Shown piece by piece: positions 45,616-53,486 of a DNA stretch of 64,000 nucleotides. The DNA comes from a bacterium (GTDB taxonomy: Bacteria; Orphanbacterota; Orphanbacteria; Orphanbacterales; Orphanbacteraceae). A program made the translations under genes and the position numbers. Location of the stretch: contig JALGYY010000035.1 of assembly GCA_025782575.1 (NCBI GenBank), forward strand, positions 62,001 through 126,000, in the 5' to 3' direction. The notes under the pieces were generated by a model. It was given only the letters and a program-made list of their open reading frames with translations, did not search any database and was not told the DNA's origin. Position 1 is the first letter of the stretch, and every line of letters starts with the position of its first letter.

Positions 45616-46329
45616 ATGAATTCACCCGGCCTCAATCATGAATCCGCACCCGTCGACCTTACACGCCCGCCAGGCAGACGGGGAACTCTCTTTCTGGCAT
45701 TGACCGGGATCTTTCTGGGATCGCTCGTCATCGCCAATGTTCTCGTATTCAAACTCTGGTCATTTTTCGGTATCACATTGATAGCCGGAATCATCCCTTA
45801 CCCGGTTACGTTTCTCGCTACAGATTTGCTGAGCGAGATTTTTGGCCAGAAGTGGGCGAGCCGTGTGGTATGGGCCGGCTTTATCACCAGCTTCTGGGTG
45901 TTGATCGTGATCCTCGCCGCGGGCGCGGTGCCGGCCGTACCGATCGGTGATCGAACAGTTGCGGATATCGATTATCTCTATCAGTCAGTGTTCGGGATGA
46001 GTGTGCGGGCGATTTTCGCTTCCATGATCGCTTATCTCGCGGCCCAGCTGGTAGACGTCAAACTGTTCCATTTCTGGCGCCGGCTCACCAAGGGAAAGCA
46101 CCTCTGGCTTCGGAACAACGGCTCCACGATCTTCTCTCAGCTTCTTGATACCGTTCTGGTCGTCTCGATCCTCTTTGCGGGCAAGCTCCCCACCCGCGAT
46201 CTCCTCGCTCTGATCGGTGGCTCGTACCTGTTCAAGCTGGTAATCGCCCTGCTGGACACACCGCTCTTCTATCTCGGCGTCTGGTTCTGCAGAAAATCGG
46301 GAATCGAACCGGCTCCTCTCGATGCGTGA
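45616..46329 (+). CDS. Queuosine precursor transporter (YhhQ/QPTR, VUT family)
   Basis: A 237-residue inner-membrane protein with about six helices that imports preQ0/preQ1. Typical segments: SLVIANVLVFKLW, FLATDLLSEIFGQKWASRVVWAGF, VRAIFASMIAYLAAQLVDVKLFHFWRR and WLRNNGSTIFSQLLDTVLVVSILF. It complements queD at 25731. ATG 45616 begins a normal family N-terminus; an upstream open frame runs into the preceding gene. Confidence 0.92.
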   Translation: MNSPGLNHESAPVDLTRPPGRRGTLFLALTGIFLGSLVIANVLVFKLWSFFGITLIAGIIPYPVTFLATDLLSEIFGQKWASRVVWAGFITSFWVLIVILAAGAVPAVPIGDRTVADIDYLYQSVFGMSVRAIFASMIAYLAAQLVDVKLFHFWRRLTKGKHLWLRNNGSTIFSQLLDTVLVVSILFAGKLPTRDLLALIGGSYLFKLVIALLDTPLFYLGVWFCRKSGIEPAPLDA

Positions 46330-46346
46330 GGAGGCTGCGGAAGAGG

Positions 46347-46754
46347 TTACTTCTTCAACGTGCAGGCGATAATGGCGGGCATCGCTTTCGGTGGCCGGAT
46401 GACCTGGACGATCTCGGCAGTCTCCCCATCATACTGCACCGAAGCGATCTGGTAGCGCTCCGGATCGATCTCGTCGTCCTCTCCCAGGTAGCGTAGCAAC
46501 GCCGTCCGGAGGGCGTCCCACTCGAGAAACAGCAGGAACTGATCATCCGGATCGCTGATATTCAACGCAGCCAGGACTTCGTGGAGGCCGAGTTCCACGA
46601 TTTTGCGGATCTGTTTGCCCCGGACGATGGTCAGATAGGACGCCTCACCGCCGATTGACTTCGAGCAGGTCATCTTATTATAATCGAACGAAAGGAGCCG
46701 GTCAGCCCCGTCGACCCGGACTTTGATTCGTGATGAGCTGTCTTCACATGGCAT
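46347..46754 (-). CDS. Small protein of unknown function, remotely NifU-like
   Basis: A 135-residue soluble protein. RLLSFDYNKMTCSKSIGGEASYLTI and QIRKIVELGLHEVLAALNI, then FLLFLEWDALRTALLRYLGEDDE and IIACTLKK. TCSKSIGGE recalls the region around the first Cys of NifU/IscU-like scaffolds, but the other two cluster ligands are not where expected; Cys at 30 and near the end remain. Function not assigned. It has its own good promoter, divergent from the cupredoxin promoter. Confidence 0.7.
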   Translation of the reverse strand: MPCEDSSSRIKVRVDGADRLLSFDYNKMTCSKSIGGEASYLTIVRGKQIRKIVELGLHEVLAALNISDPDDQFLLFLEWDALRTALLRYLGEDDEIDPERYQIASVQYDGETAEIVQVIRPPKAMPAIIACTLKK

Positions 46755-46787
46755 GATTGCCTCAAAAGCCTCCCTATAATTGAACTT

Positions 46788-46816
46788 ATTGTAAACTTTG
46801 TGCGCTTACACTTCAA
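46788..46816 (-). promoter_or_regulatory. Promoter for the 46347 gene
   Basis: Minus strand TTGAAG (46816-46811), 17-base spacer, TACAAT (46793-46788). Confidence 0.65.
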
Positions 46817-46821
46817 TCTGC

Positions 46822-46851
46822 TTGACATTTTGCGACGGAATCCCATATAAT
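46822..46851 (+). promoter_or_regulatory. Consensus promoter for the cupredoxin pair
   Basis: Both boxes are perfect: TTGACA (46822-46827), 18-base spacer, TATAAT (46846-46851). The -35 is only five bases from the divergent -35 box. Confidence 0.8.
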
Positions 46852-46938
46852 GCAGTCACTTGGTGGAAATGTACCCATCGAGAGAATTTGGGCGAATCCA
46901 GCATTACCCGGCATTCAAATTATATTAAGGGGCCACAT

Positions 46939-47352
46939 ATGAACAGATTGTTATGGGTGATCCTACTGACAGCATATCTGATCCCTCCCCAGGCCGCCGC
47001 AGCGGATACTGTCCTGGTGATGCAGGTAGGGCTCACATTCCAGCCGCAGAACGTGACTATTCAGGTGGGCGATACGGTTCAGTGGGTCTGGAATGACGGA
47101 AGCCACACGGTAACGAGCGGCTCGGGGCCGTTCGATCCTAACGCCGGCTCGCTTTTCAATATGATGTTTGATGTGACCCACCAGTCGCCATCCTACACCT
47201 TTAATGGTAGCCCGGGCCTCTATCCTTACCATTGTATTCCTCACTTCTTCCTCGGTATGACCGCATCGGTAACCGTAGAAGAGGGCGGGACGACTGCTAC
47301 GGAGAGTACGACCTGGGGAGATATAAAGAAACTGTTCTCTCTGGACCATTAG
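46939..47352 (+). CDS. Secreted cupredoxin with WGxxKxLF C-terminus
   Basis: A 137-residue blue-copper (plastocyanin-like) protein. Signal peptide MNRLLWVILLTAYLIPPQAAA. Copper ligands: His in DGSHTVTSG, then Cys-x2-His-x5-Met in YHCIPHFFLGM, a complete type-1 site. It could carry electrons or copper outside the inner membrane. After the fold a Thr/Ser/Glu linker leads to ESTTWGDIKKLFSLDH, matching the terminal motif of the proteins at 42982 and 47403. AAGGGG precedes ATG 46939. The paralogue at 47403 follows after 50 bases. Confidence 0.85.
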   Translation: MNRLLWVILLTAYLIPPQAAAADTVLVMQVGLTFQPQNVTIQVGDTVQWVWNDGSHTVTSGSGPFDPNAGSLFNMMFDVTHQSPSYTFNGSPGLYPYHCIPHFFLGMTASVTVEEGGTTATESTTWGDIKKLFSLDH

Positions 47353-47402
47353 ACCACCAAGGGGTCGAATCACCGTTTCGTCTCGAGAAGGGGACCCGGT
47401 CT

Positions 47403-47843
47403 ATGAAAGGCATTATGCGCAGCTATATCCTGGGTCTCCTCATCTGCTGTGGACTCGGGCTTTCGGCCGGCACCGCAGGCGCTACGACTTACCTGGTCAA
47501 CGCATCCGGGATTTCGTTCAGTCCTGCCGATATTGTGATCGCCCTGGGTGACACCGTTCACTGGCATGTCGATTTCGGTAATCACACGGTCACCTCGGGA
47601 TTCGACTCAACTGAAGCGAATTGGGGCGCACTTTTCGATTCCCCTCTTACTACCACGAACAAGGACTTCTTCTACACCTTTGATGATACATCCGGCGTCT
47701 ATCCATACTTCTGCCTAACTCATCTGGTGGCATTCGGCATGACTGGAACGGTAACAGTCGAAGAAGACACACCAACCTCCATAAAACTCGGCCGGTTCGT
47801 GAATACGGACTGGGGCCGACTGAAAGAGCTCTTCCGACGATAG
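47403..47843 (+). CDS. Second secreted cupredoxin with WGxxKxLF C-terminus
   Basis: A 146-residue paralogue of the preceding cupredoxin. Signal peptide with ILGLLICCGLGLSAGTAGA. Ligands: His in GNHTVTSG and Cys-x2-His-x5-Met in YFCLTHLVAFGM. The fold ends TGTVTVEE as in its neighbour, then a linker and NTDWGRLKELFRR. The two share only limited identity, so the duplication is old or both were recruited separately. A terminator at 47871 ends the unit. Confidence 0.85.
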   Translation: MKGIMRSYILGLLICCGLGLSAGTAGATTYLVNASGISFSPADIVIALGDTVHWHVDFGNHTVTSGFDSTEANWGALFDSPLTTTNKDFFYTFDDTSGVYPYFCLTHLVAFGMTGTVTVEEDTPTSIKLGRFVNTDWGRLKELFRR

Positions 47844-47870
47844 ACACCCCTCATACGATTGATTCCGGTT

Positions 47871-47891
47871 GCGGCCCACGGGGCCGCTTTT
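47871..47891 (+). terminator. Rho-independent terminator after the cupredoxins
   Basis: GCGGCCC-ACG-GGGCCGC (47871-47887) followed by TTTT. Confidence 0.85.
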
Positions 47892-47894
47892 CGT

Positions 47895-47923
47895 TTGACC
47901 GGAATGCCCTGCTGGCCGATAAT
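47895..47923 (+). promoter_or_regulatory. Promoter of the nucleoside-catabolic operon
   Basis: TTGACC (47895-47900), a 17-base spacer and GATAAT (47918-47923), placed just after the terminator and about 45 bases before the phosphorylase start. Confidence 0.6.
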
Positions 47924-47968
47924 GCTTTTTTCCCCTGAACGTCGTTCCCGACTCGCCGGAGCAATCCG

Positions 47969-49303
47969 ATGCGCATGACCGATCTTATTGCCCGGAAGAA
48001 AAAGGGCGGCCGGCTTACCTCAGAAGAGATCGGCTTCTGGGTGGACGGCATCGTCTCGGAGTCGATTCCCCGCTATCAAAGCGCCGCCCTCCTGATGGCG
48101 ATCTACTTTCGTGATCTGGCAGAAGAGGAGACTGTCGCGCTCACCGAGATCATGCGCGATTCAGGGGAGACGCTCGACCTGACTTCAATCGAAGGCCGCA
48201 CTTCCGACAAGCATTCCACGGGAGGGGTAGGAGACAAGCTCTCGTTTCTGATCGGCCCGCTCGCAGCTGCCTGCGGCGTTCCCGTACCGATGCTTTCCGG
48301 CCGCGCTCTCGGTCACACAGGGGGGACGCTCGACAAACTCGAAGCGATTCCCGGCTACCAGACCAGGCTGAGCCGCGAACGATTCATCGAGATCGTCCGT
48401 GACGTCGGCATCTCAATCATCGGACAGACAGCCTCACTTGCACCAGCCGACAAGACTCTTTACTCATTAAGGGATGTCACGGGAACGGTTGAATCGATTC
48501 CCCTGATCGTTTCCAGTATTCTCTCCAAAAAGCTCGCCGCCGGCCCCGAGACGTTGGTATTTGACGTGAAATCGGGAGACGGCGCGTTTCTCCAGGATCT
48601 GGACTCCTGTCGAAAACTGGCCGAGACGCTCGTTCGTGTGTCCGGACGGATGGGGCGTCCCGCGACTGCGTTTATTACCAATATGAATACACCCATTGGA
48701 CGAATGGTAGGAAACGGGATCGAGATCGCCGAATCGATCGAAGTCTTGCGGGGGGGCGACGGCGGGGATATGATGGAGATCAGTGTAGCGCTTGCATCAG
48801 AGATGGTTCTCCTCTCCGGGCTTGCCGGGAGCGAGGTCGAGGCGCGTGCCAAAGTACTTGATGCCCTGACTTCCGGGAAGGGGGCGGAGACTTTTCAAAA
48901 GATGATCGTCGCACACGGGGGAGACGGACGGGTGGTGGATGATCCGACTTCGATCCTGCCGGCGGCCAGGTACAAGCGAGAGCTCACCTCACCCCGGTCA
49001 GGATGGATCGATTCGATCGGCGCCCGCGCGATCGGTCTGGCCGCGACCCGACTGGGAGCAGGCCGGGAGACGGCCGAAGACGTAGTCAGTCCCGGCGCGG
49101 GCATTGAATTACTGAAGAAGCCGGGCGACGAAGTTCGTGCAGGAGAGCCGGTCGCGATCCTGCTGGCGGATCAAGAAGATCGTTTCGACAGGGTTTCGGA
49201 CGACGTCCTCGCGGCCTATCAGGTAACTGATAAGAAAGGTTCTCCAGATATCATGATTATCGAGACCATCCGCTCCCATGCCAACGGGGGAGAAAAGGAC
49301 TGA
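47969..49303 (+). CDS. Pyrimidine-nucleoside / thymidine phosphorylase
   Basis: Cleaves pyrimidine (deoxy)nucleosides with phosphate to base plus (deoxy)ribose-1-phosphate. The 444-residue protein shows the family signature SGRALGHTGGTLDKLEAIPGY, phosphate-site KHSTGGVGDKLS and VFDVKSGDGAF, and a C-terminal barrel-hybrid domain (SPGAGIELLKKPGDEVRAGEP). Both DeoA and Pdp enzymes look alike; the choice is open. It heads the operon with hpt and deoC, starting one base before the next gene. Confidence 0.93.
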   Translation: MRMTDLIARKKKGGRLTSEEIGFWVDGIVSESIPRYQSAALLMAIYFRDLAEEETVALTEIMRDSGETLDLTSIEGRTSDKHSTGGVGDKLSFLIGPLAAACGVPVPMLSGRALGHTGGTLDKLEAIPGYQTRLSRERFIEIVRDVGISIIGQTASLAPADKTLYSLRDVTGTVESIPLIVSSILSKKLAAGPETLVFDVKSGDGAFLQDLDSCRKLAETLVRVSGRMGRPATAFITNMNTPIGRMVGNGIEIAESIEVLRGGDGGDMMEISVALASEMVLLSGLAGSEVEARAKVLDALTSGKGAETFQKMIVAHGGDGRVVDDPTSILPAARYKRELTSPRSGWIDSIGARAIGLAATRLGAGRETAEDVVSPGAGIELLKKPGDEVRAGEPVAILLADQEDRFDRVSDDVLAAYQVTDKKGSPDIMIIETIRSHANGGEKD

Positions 49304-49876
49304 ATGGAACGTATAGAAGCCTCCACGCTCTCCGGCGCCAAAAATATCGAAGTCTATATCCCCCGCGAGAAGATCCTCGCGAAAGTCTCGGAACTCGGAC
49401 GCCAGATCACGCTCGACTATGCCGGTAAGGACCTCTTCGTGATCGCTGTTTTGCGGGGGGCGATCTTCTTCGCCTGCGATCTCGTCAGGCATATCGATCT
49501 TCCGCTGGTTCTCGATTTCGTCCAGATCACCAGTTATGGTGACGGCACCGAGTCGAATGGACGCGCGAAGATCACGAGAGAACTCGACCTTTCCATAAAA
49601 GACAAGGACGTGCTGGTGGTCGAGGATATTGCCGACACGCGACACACGCTTTTCAATCTGTTGAGCTTCCTGAATTCCAAATTTCCGAGGAGCGTAAAGA
49701 TCTGTTCATTGCTGAACAAGGAATCGCGCAAAGAGCGAGAAGTGCCGCTCGATTACGTCGGGTTCGACATTGAGAACAAATTCGTAATCGGTTATGGCCT
49801 GGACTACGCTCAGCGTTATCGCAATCTCCCCTTCGTGGGAGTACTTCGAACAGACGACGGGGAGATAATGAAATGA
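49304..49876 (+). CDS. hpt: Hypoxanthine phosphoribosyltransferase
   Basis: A 190-residue type I phosphoribosyltransferase that returns hypoxanthine/guanine to nucleotides. Motifs: [20 protein letters not shown] flexible loop, and the PRPP loop [12 protein letters not shown] (usual form EDIxDTGxTL, so the Gly is Arg here), ending [31 protein letters not shown]. It follows the phosphorylase by one base and overlaps deoC. Confidence 0.94.
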   Translation: MERIEASTLSGAKNIEVYIPREKILAKVSELGRQITLDYAGKDLFVIAVLRGAIFFACDLVRHIDLPLVLDFVQITSYGDGTESNGRAKITRELDLSIKDKDVLVVEDIADTRHTLFNLLSFLNSKFPRSVKICSLLNKESRKEREVPLDYVGFDIENKFVIGYGLDYAQRYRNLPFVGVLRTDDGEIMK

Positions 49877-50736
49877 CCCAGGACCGTTCGATCGATGCGG
49901 TGGTGGAGGAAGTTCTTGCCCGTCTGTCTGAAAGCCTGACCACCGGACAGAATCTGGACGGTCGCTCTTGTATTACATGCCGAACCAAGGGCTGCTGCGC
50001 GTCCGTCTGCCCGCAGACTACTGTCGCCATGCTTCAGGCGGGCGCCGAGAGAGTGAGCAACGCCCCCGGTATTGTTGATCCTGTGACCGAGGATATGGCG
50101 CGTGTCATCGATCATACGATTTTGAAGGCCGACGCGTCCTGGGCAGACCTCAGCACGATTCTGGATGAAGCGAAGAAGCACCACTTCATTTCGGTCTGTG
50201 TCAATCCGGGCTGGGTCAAGCGATGCAAACGGGAACTGGAGGGGAGCGGCGTAAAAGTGTGTACCGTAATCGGCTTTCCTCTGGGGGCGAACAGCCCCGA
50301 GACCAAAGCATTCGAGGCACGGCGAGCCTGCTATGATGGGGCGGATGAACTGGACATGGTGATCAATGTGGGCGCTCTCAAATCGGGAGACTTGGAACTC
50401 GTGGAACGAGACATCCGAGCGGTCGTCGAGTCGGCGGGTGCCGGCATTCTGGTTAAGGTAATAATTGAAACAGCCTATCTTACAAATGAGGAAAAAGTAG
50501 CCGCCTGCTCTGCAGCCAAACGAGCCGGAGCGCATTTCGTCAAGACATCCACCGGATTCGGACCAGCGGGAGCGACGGTGGAGGATGTGCGTCTGATGCG
50601 AAGTGTTGTCGGCTCGGGAATGGGCGTCAAAGCGTCCGGCGGCATCCGGAACAGACAGGACGCCGACGACATGATCCGCGCCGGAGCCAGCCGGATCGGC
50701 GCGAGCGCTTCCGTGGCTATTGTGAAGGGAGAATGA
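49873..50736 (+). CDS. deoC: Deoxyribose-phosphate aldolase with encapsulation-peptide-like N-terminus
   Basis: Splits 2-deoxyribose-5-phosphate into acetaldehyde and glyceraldehyde-3-phosphate. The TIM-barrel core has [10 protein letters not shown], Lys195 ([11 protein letters not shown]) and Schiff-base Lys224 (FVKTSTGF). It carries about 70 extra N-terminal residues. Residues 4-20 ([19 protein letters not shown]) form an amphipathic helix like the peptides that target enzymes to bacterial microcompartments. A Cys-rich linker follows ([14 protein letters not shown]), able to bind metal or an Fe-S cluster. This architecture fits sugar-phosphate-utilising microcompartments. It overlaps hpt and the next lipoprotein. 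Confidence 0.93.
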   Translation: MTQDRSIDAVVEEVLARLSESLTTGQNLDGRSCITCRTKGCCASVCPQTTVAMLQAGAERVSNAPGIVDPVTEDMARVIDHTILKADASWADLSTILDEAKKHHFISVCVNPGWVKRCKRELEGSGVKVCTVIGFPLGANSPETKAFEARRACYDGADELDMVINVGALKSGDLELVERDIRAVVESAGAGILVKVIIETAYLTNEEKVAACSAAKRAGAHFVKTSTGFGPAGATVEDVRLMRSVVGSGMGVKASGGIRNRQDADDMIRAGASRIGASASVAIVKGE

Positions 50737-51644
50737 ACTTCATGGCGATCCGCAGGGCAACTCGATCCTTCTTCGAAGCGGCAGGAATAACGACCGTTCT
50801 TCTTTCCTTTCTTGTCGGATGCGGCGAGGACGAGAACGCGCTCGACCGGTCCAATCTCTACACCGGGCTGTGGGAAACACAAACCTCTTCTGGAGATTTA
50901 TTCGTCTGGGAACTGCAACATATGGATGATGGTCTGCTCGAGGGTGTGTTGTTCGTGGAGCGACTGGGGGAGCTCAGTGATCCTCTGCCTATCAGGAACG
51001 GAAGAGTTTCCGGTGGCGTCGCCTCTTTCGATATCGACATTCAAGCGTTTGCCGAGGACGATCCGATCAGGTCTGTGCCTAATTTTGCAAGCCTGGTCTG
51101 CGAAATCCCCCTCTTCGTCGACTCTCTGTTCAGCGACTCGCTCGCTGGAGACGGGAAGTACGATACGGATGTTCCCACGCAGGCATTACCCACGGTGGGC
51201 GACTTTATGCGCCATCCCTTTATCGATATCGATGCTGACTACGTGAGCCAGGCCGTGAGGGGCAAGCGGCTCACCGATCGTCTCACAATTGATCCGGAGA
51301 TGCCGGGATGCCCTCTCGATTCCATTGCCACCGGCGCCGTCGTACAGATCGAGGGAGTCCGGTTTACCGCGAGTGGCGGCATTCCTCCGTATGGTTGGGG
51401 CGCCGGAGGCCTTCCACGGGGAATTCGCATGGGCGCCGACGGTACCCTCTTCGGATCGCCCACAGATTCTCCAGGACTTTATGAGTTTATTGTCGTAGTT
51501 GGTGACGCCGCACAGATCGATTCTTTCCACGTACGAGCCAATCTCGAAAATCCGCAGTTGCTCAACTTGACAGTCACAGTGTGCAACGATGATACGTGCT
51601 ATGTGTCTACCGACTTCGCGGAGAGGCAGTTGGTGAGTTTCTGA
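50733..51644 (+). CDS. Lipoprotein with putative Ig (He_PIG-like) domain
   Basis: A 303-residue lipoprotein (lipobox LVGC, Cys30). The middle ([36 protein letters not shown]) looks like an extracellular lipocalin/β-sandwich fold. Residues ~205-260 ([37 protein letters not shown]) are a clear putative-Ig (cadherin-like) repeat. The stop overlaps the start of the next gene. Its presence inside a nucleoside-degradation operon is unexplained; substrate capture at the envelope is possible. Confidence 0.78.
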   Translation: MNFMAIRRATRSFFEAAGITTVLLSFLVGCGEDENALDRSNLYTGLWETQTSSGDLFVWELQHMDDGLLEGVLFVERLGELSDPLPIRNGRVSGGVASFDIDIQAFAEDDPIRSVPNFASLVCEIPLFVDSLFSDSLAGDGKYDTDVPTQALPTVGDFMRHPFIDIDADYVSQAVRGKRLTDRLTIDPEMPGCPLDSIATGAVVQIEGVRFTASGGIPPYGWGAGGLPRGIRMGADGTLFGSPTDSPGLYEFIVVVGDAAQIDSFHVRANLENPQLLNLTVTVCNDDTCYVSTDFAERQLVSF

Positions 51645-52693
51645 TGGCCGCCCCCACCGGAACGGTTATCTGTACCGGAATCAGCAAGACCGGCCGCATG
51701 CCTTTCCTGGAAGATGTTGCCGAGGCGGGCCGGAGAACCGGCGCCGACGTGGAGGTCTTTGACGTCGGATACATGCTCTTACGAAAAGCGGAGGTTCTCG
51801 GCATCCCGTATCGAGATGAGAAGATTCTCGATGCGCCCGAAGTGACTCTCAAAACCCTTCGGGCCGCGGTTTTCGAAGAAATCCTCAAGAATCTATCCAA
51901 GAACAAGCTGAACCTGATCTCTCTCCACGCCTGCTTCAAGTGGAAGGGAGCGCTGATGGCCGGGTTCGACCCTTACTATCTGAACCAGCTGAAGCCCCGG
52001 CTTTTTCTAACCGTCGTTGACGACCTGGTCAAGATCGAGGAGAGAATGGCGCGCAGTACGCAATGGAAGGGGCGGATGTCCCGCAGGGAGGTGGTGGACT
52101 GGCAGAATGAAGAGACTTTCGTAACCCAGACCATGGCCGCCTTTCTGAATCGACCATACTACATGGTACCGAAAGCACAGCCTGTAGGGTCGGTCTGGAA
52201 ACTGGTATCCAAGCCGTCCTACCCGAAAGCCTATCTCTCCTATCCCATCAGCGCCCTCTACAACGATGACTCTGAAACCTCGCCTGATGATTTCTTCAAA
52301 GAGGTTCAGAATTTCAAAGAATTCGCTGACGATTTTCTGGTGGTATTCGATCCGATGAGCATCAAGGATCTGGACGGTGATCCATCGTCGATCGACGATC
52401 CGGATTTCGAGCTACTGAAAAAGGTCACAGTGTGGAGGGACTTTGCGTTTATCAACCAGGTGGACTTTCTTGTTGTTTTCAATCCCCTCGGTCTCGATTC
52501 TCCCGGAGTCAATGACGAAGTCTTTCATGGTTTCGCCAATAATCGGGATGTCTACCTGTACTACAAATCTCCCAAGCGCTCTCCGTTTCTTGAAAGCAAG
52601 ACAACTCGCATCTTCGATGACCTGGATGAGATGAAGAAGTTTCTGAGAAAAAAGTACGGAACGTCGCCCGCGATCGGGGATCGGGAGGAGTGA
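51644..52693 (+). CDS. Uncharacterised two-part protein, possible P-loop plus deoxyribosyltransferase-like domain
   Basis: A 349-residue cytoplasmic protein I do not recognise. The N-terminal ~170 residues start TVICTGISKTGRMPFLEDVAEAG, like a degenerate nucleoside-kinase P-loop, and continue with KLNLISLHACFKW and FLTVVDDLVKIEER. The C-terminal half starts KAYLSYPIS, then FLVVFDPMSIKDLD, and VWRDFAFINQVDFLVVFNPL, GVNDEVFHGFANNRDVYLYYKSPK. That pattern resembles nucleoside 2-deoxyribosyltransferase-type folds, without certain catalytic residues. It sits between a deoC-linked lipoprotein and btpA-deoB, so a deoxynucleoside role is inferred. Confidence 0.75.
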   Translation: MAAPTGTVICTGISKTGRMPFLEDVAEAGRRTGADVEVFDVGYMLLRKAEVLGIPYRDEKILDAPEVTLKTLRAAVFEEILKNLSKNKLNLISLHACFKWKGALMAGFDPYYLNQLKPRLFLTVVDDLVKIEERMARSTQWKGRMSRREVVDWQNEETFVTQTMAAFLNRPYYMVPKAQPVGSVWKLVSKPSYPKAYLSYPISALYNDDSETSPDDFFKEVQNFKEFADDFLVVFDPMSIKDLDGDPSSIDDPDFELLKKVTVWRDFAFINQVDFLVVFNPLGLDSPGVNDEVFHGFANNRDVYLYYKSPKRSPFLESKTTRIFDDLDEMKKFLRKKYGTSPAIGDREE

Positions 52694-53484
52694 TCGGAAC
52701 AGCGCCCGCCTGGCTGCCGAAATCCCGTCCGGTCCTCATCGGTGTCGTTCACCTGGGCGCTCTCCCGGGAGCGCCTCTCCATGCCAAACCACTCGCCGCC
52801 CTGGTCGATGCCGCTCTTCTGGATGCACGCGCCTGGGAAGAGGGCGGGGCGGACGCGCTCATTGTCGAGAACTTCGGCGATGTCCCGTTCTTCCGTGATG
52901 CCGTACCACCCGAAACAGTTGCCTGTATGACTGCGGTCACCGCACGTGTGGTTGATTCCGTCTCAATTCCCATCGGAGTCAACGTGCTCCGGAATGACGG
53001 AGAGGCGGCCCTCGCCGTCGCGGAGGCGACCGGGGCGCGATTCATCCGCGTAAACGTCCTTACACATGCAGCCATTACGGACCAGGGGATCGTGCAGGGA
53101 ATCGCCGCTTCTCTTATGAGAAAGAGAGCGGCACTAGCGAGCAATGTCTCCGTGTTCGCAGATGTGCTCGTGAAACATGCCAGACCATTGGCTCCCCTCG
53201 ATGCGGGACAGGCAGCGGAGGATGCCGTACAGCGAGCGGGCGCAGACGGTTTGATCGTGACCGGAGAGGCGACAGGATCGTCGACCGATCGGTACATTGC
53301 TGAGACAGTGGCCGCCCATGCGGGGGAGACCCCCGTATTCATCGGGAGCGGTGTTACGCCGGAGAGCGTCCAACACTACTCGGATTTCGCGGCCGGAATG
53401 ATTGTGGGGACGTGGTGCAAAGTGGAAGACCGTGTGAGCGAAGATCGCGTTCGGCGACTCGCCGATCGGATCCACGGAGATTAG
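52690..53484 (+). CDS. BtpA/SgcQ-family TIM-barrel protein
   Basis: A 264-residue barrel with the BtpA signature: LIGVVHLGALPGAPLH, LDARAWEEGGADALIVENFGDVPF, GVNVLRNDGEAALAVA, FIRVNVLTHAAITDQG and VFADVLVKHA. Family members are linked to photosystem I stability in cyanobacteria and to sugar loci elsewhere; chemistry unknown. The GTG start overlaps the previous stop and deoB follows after two bases, indicating a role in (deoxy)ribose metabolism here. Confidence 0.92.
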   Translation: MIGTAPAWLPKSRPVLIGVVHLGALPGAPLHAKPLAALVDAALLDARAWEEGGADALIVENFGDVPFFRDAVPPETVACMTAVTARVVDSVSIPIGVNVLRNDGEAALAVAEATGARFIRVNVLTHAAITDQGIVQGIAASLMRKRAALASNVSVFADVLVKHARPLAPLDAGQAAEDAVQRAGADGLIVTGEATGSSTDRYIAETVAAHAGETPVFIGSGVTPESVQHYSDFAAGMIVGTWCKVEDRVSEDRVRRLADRIHGD

Positions 53485-53486
53485 CG

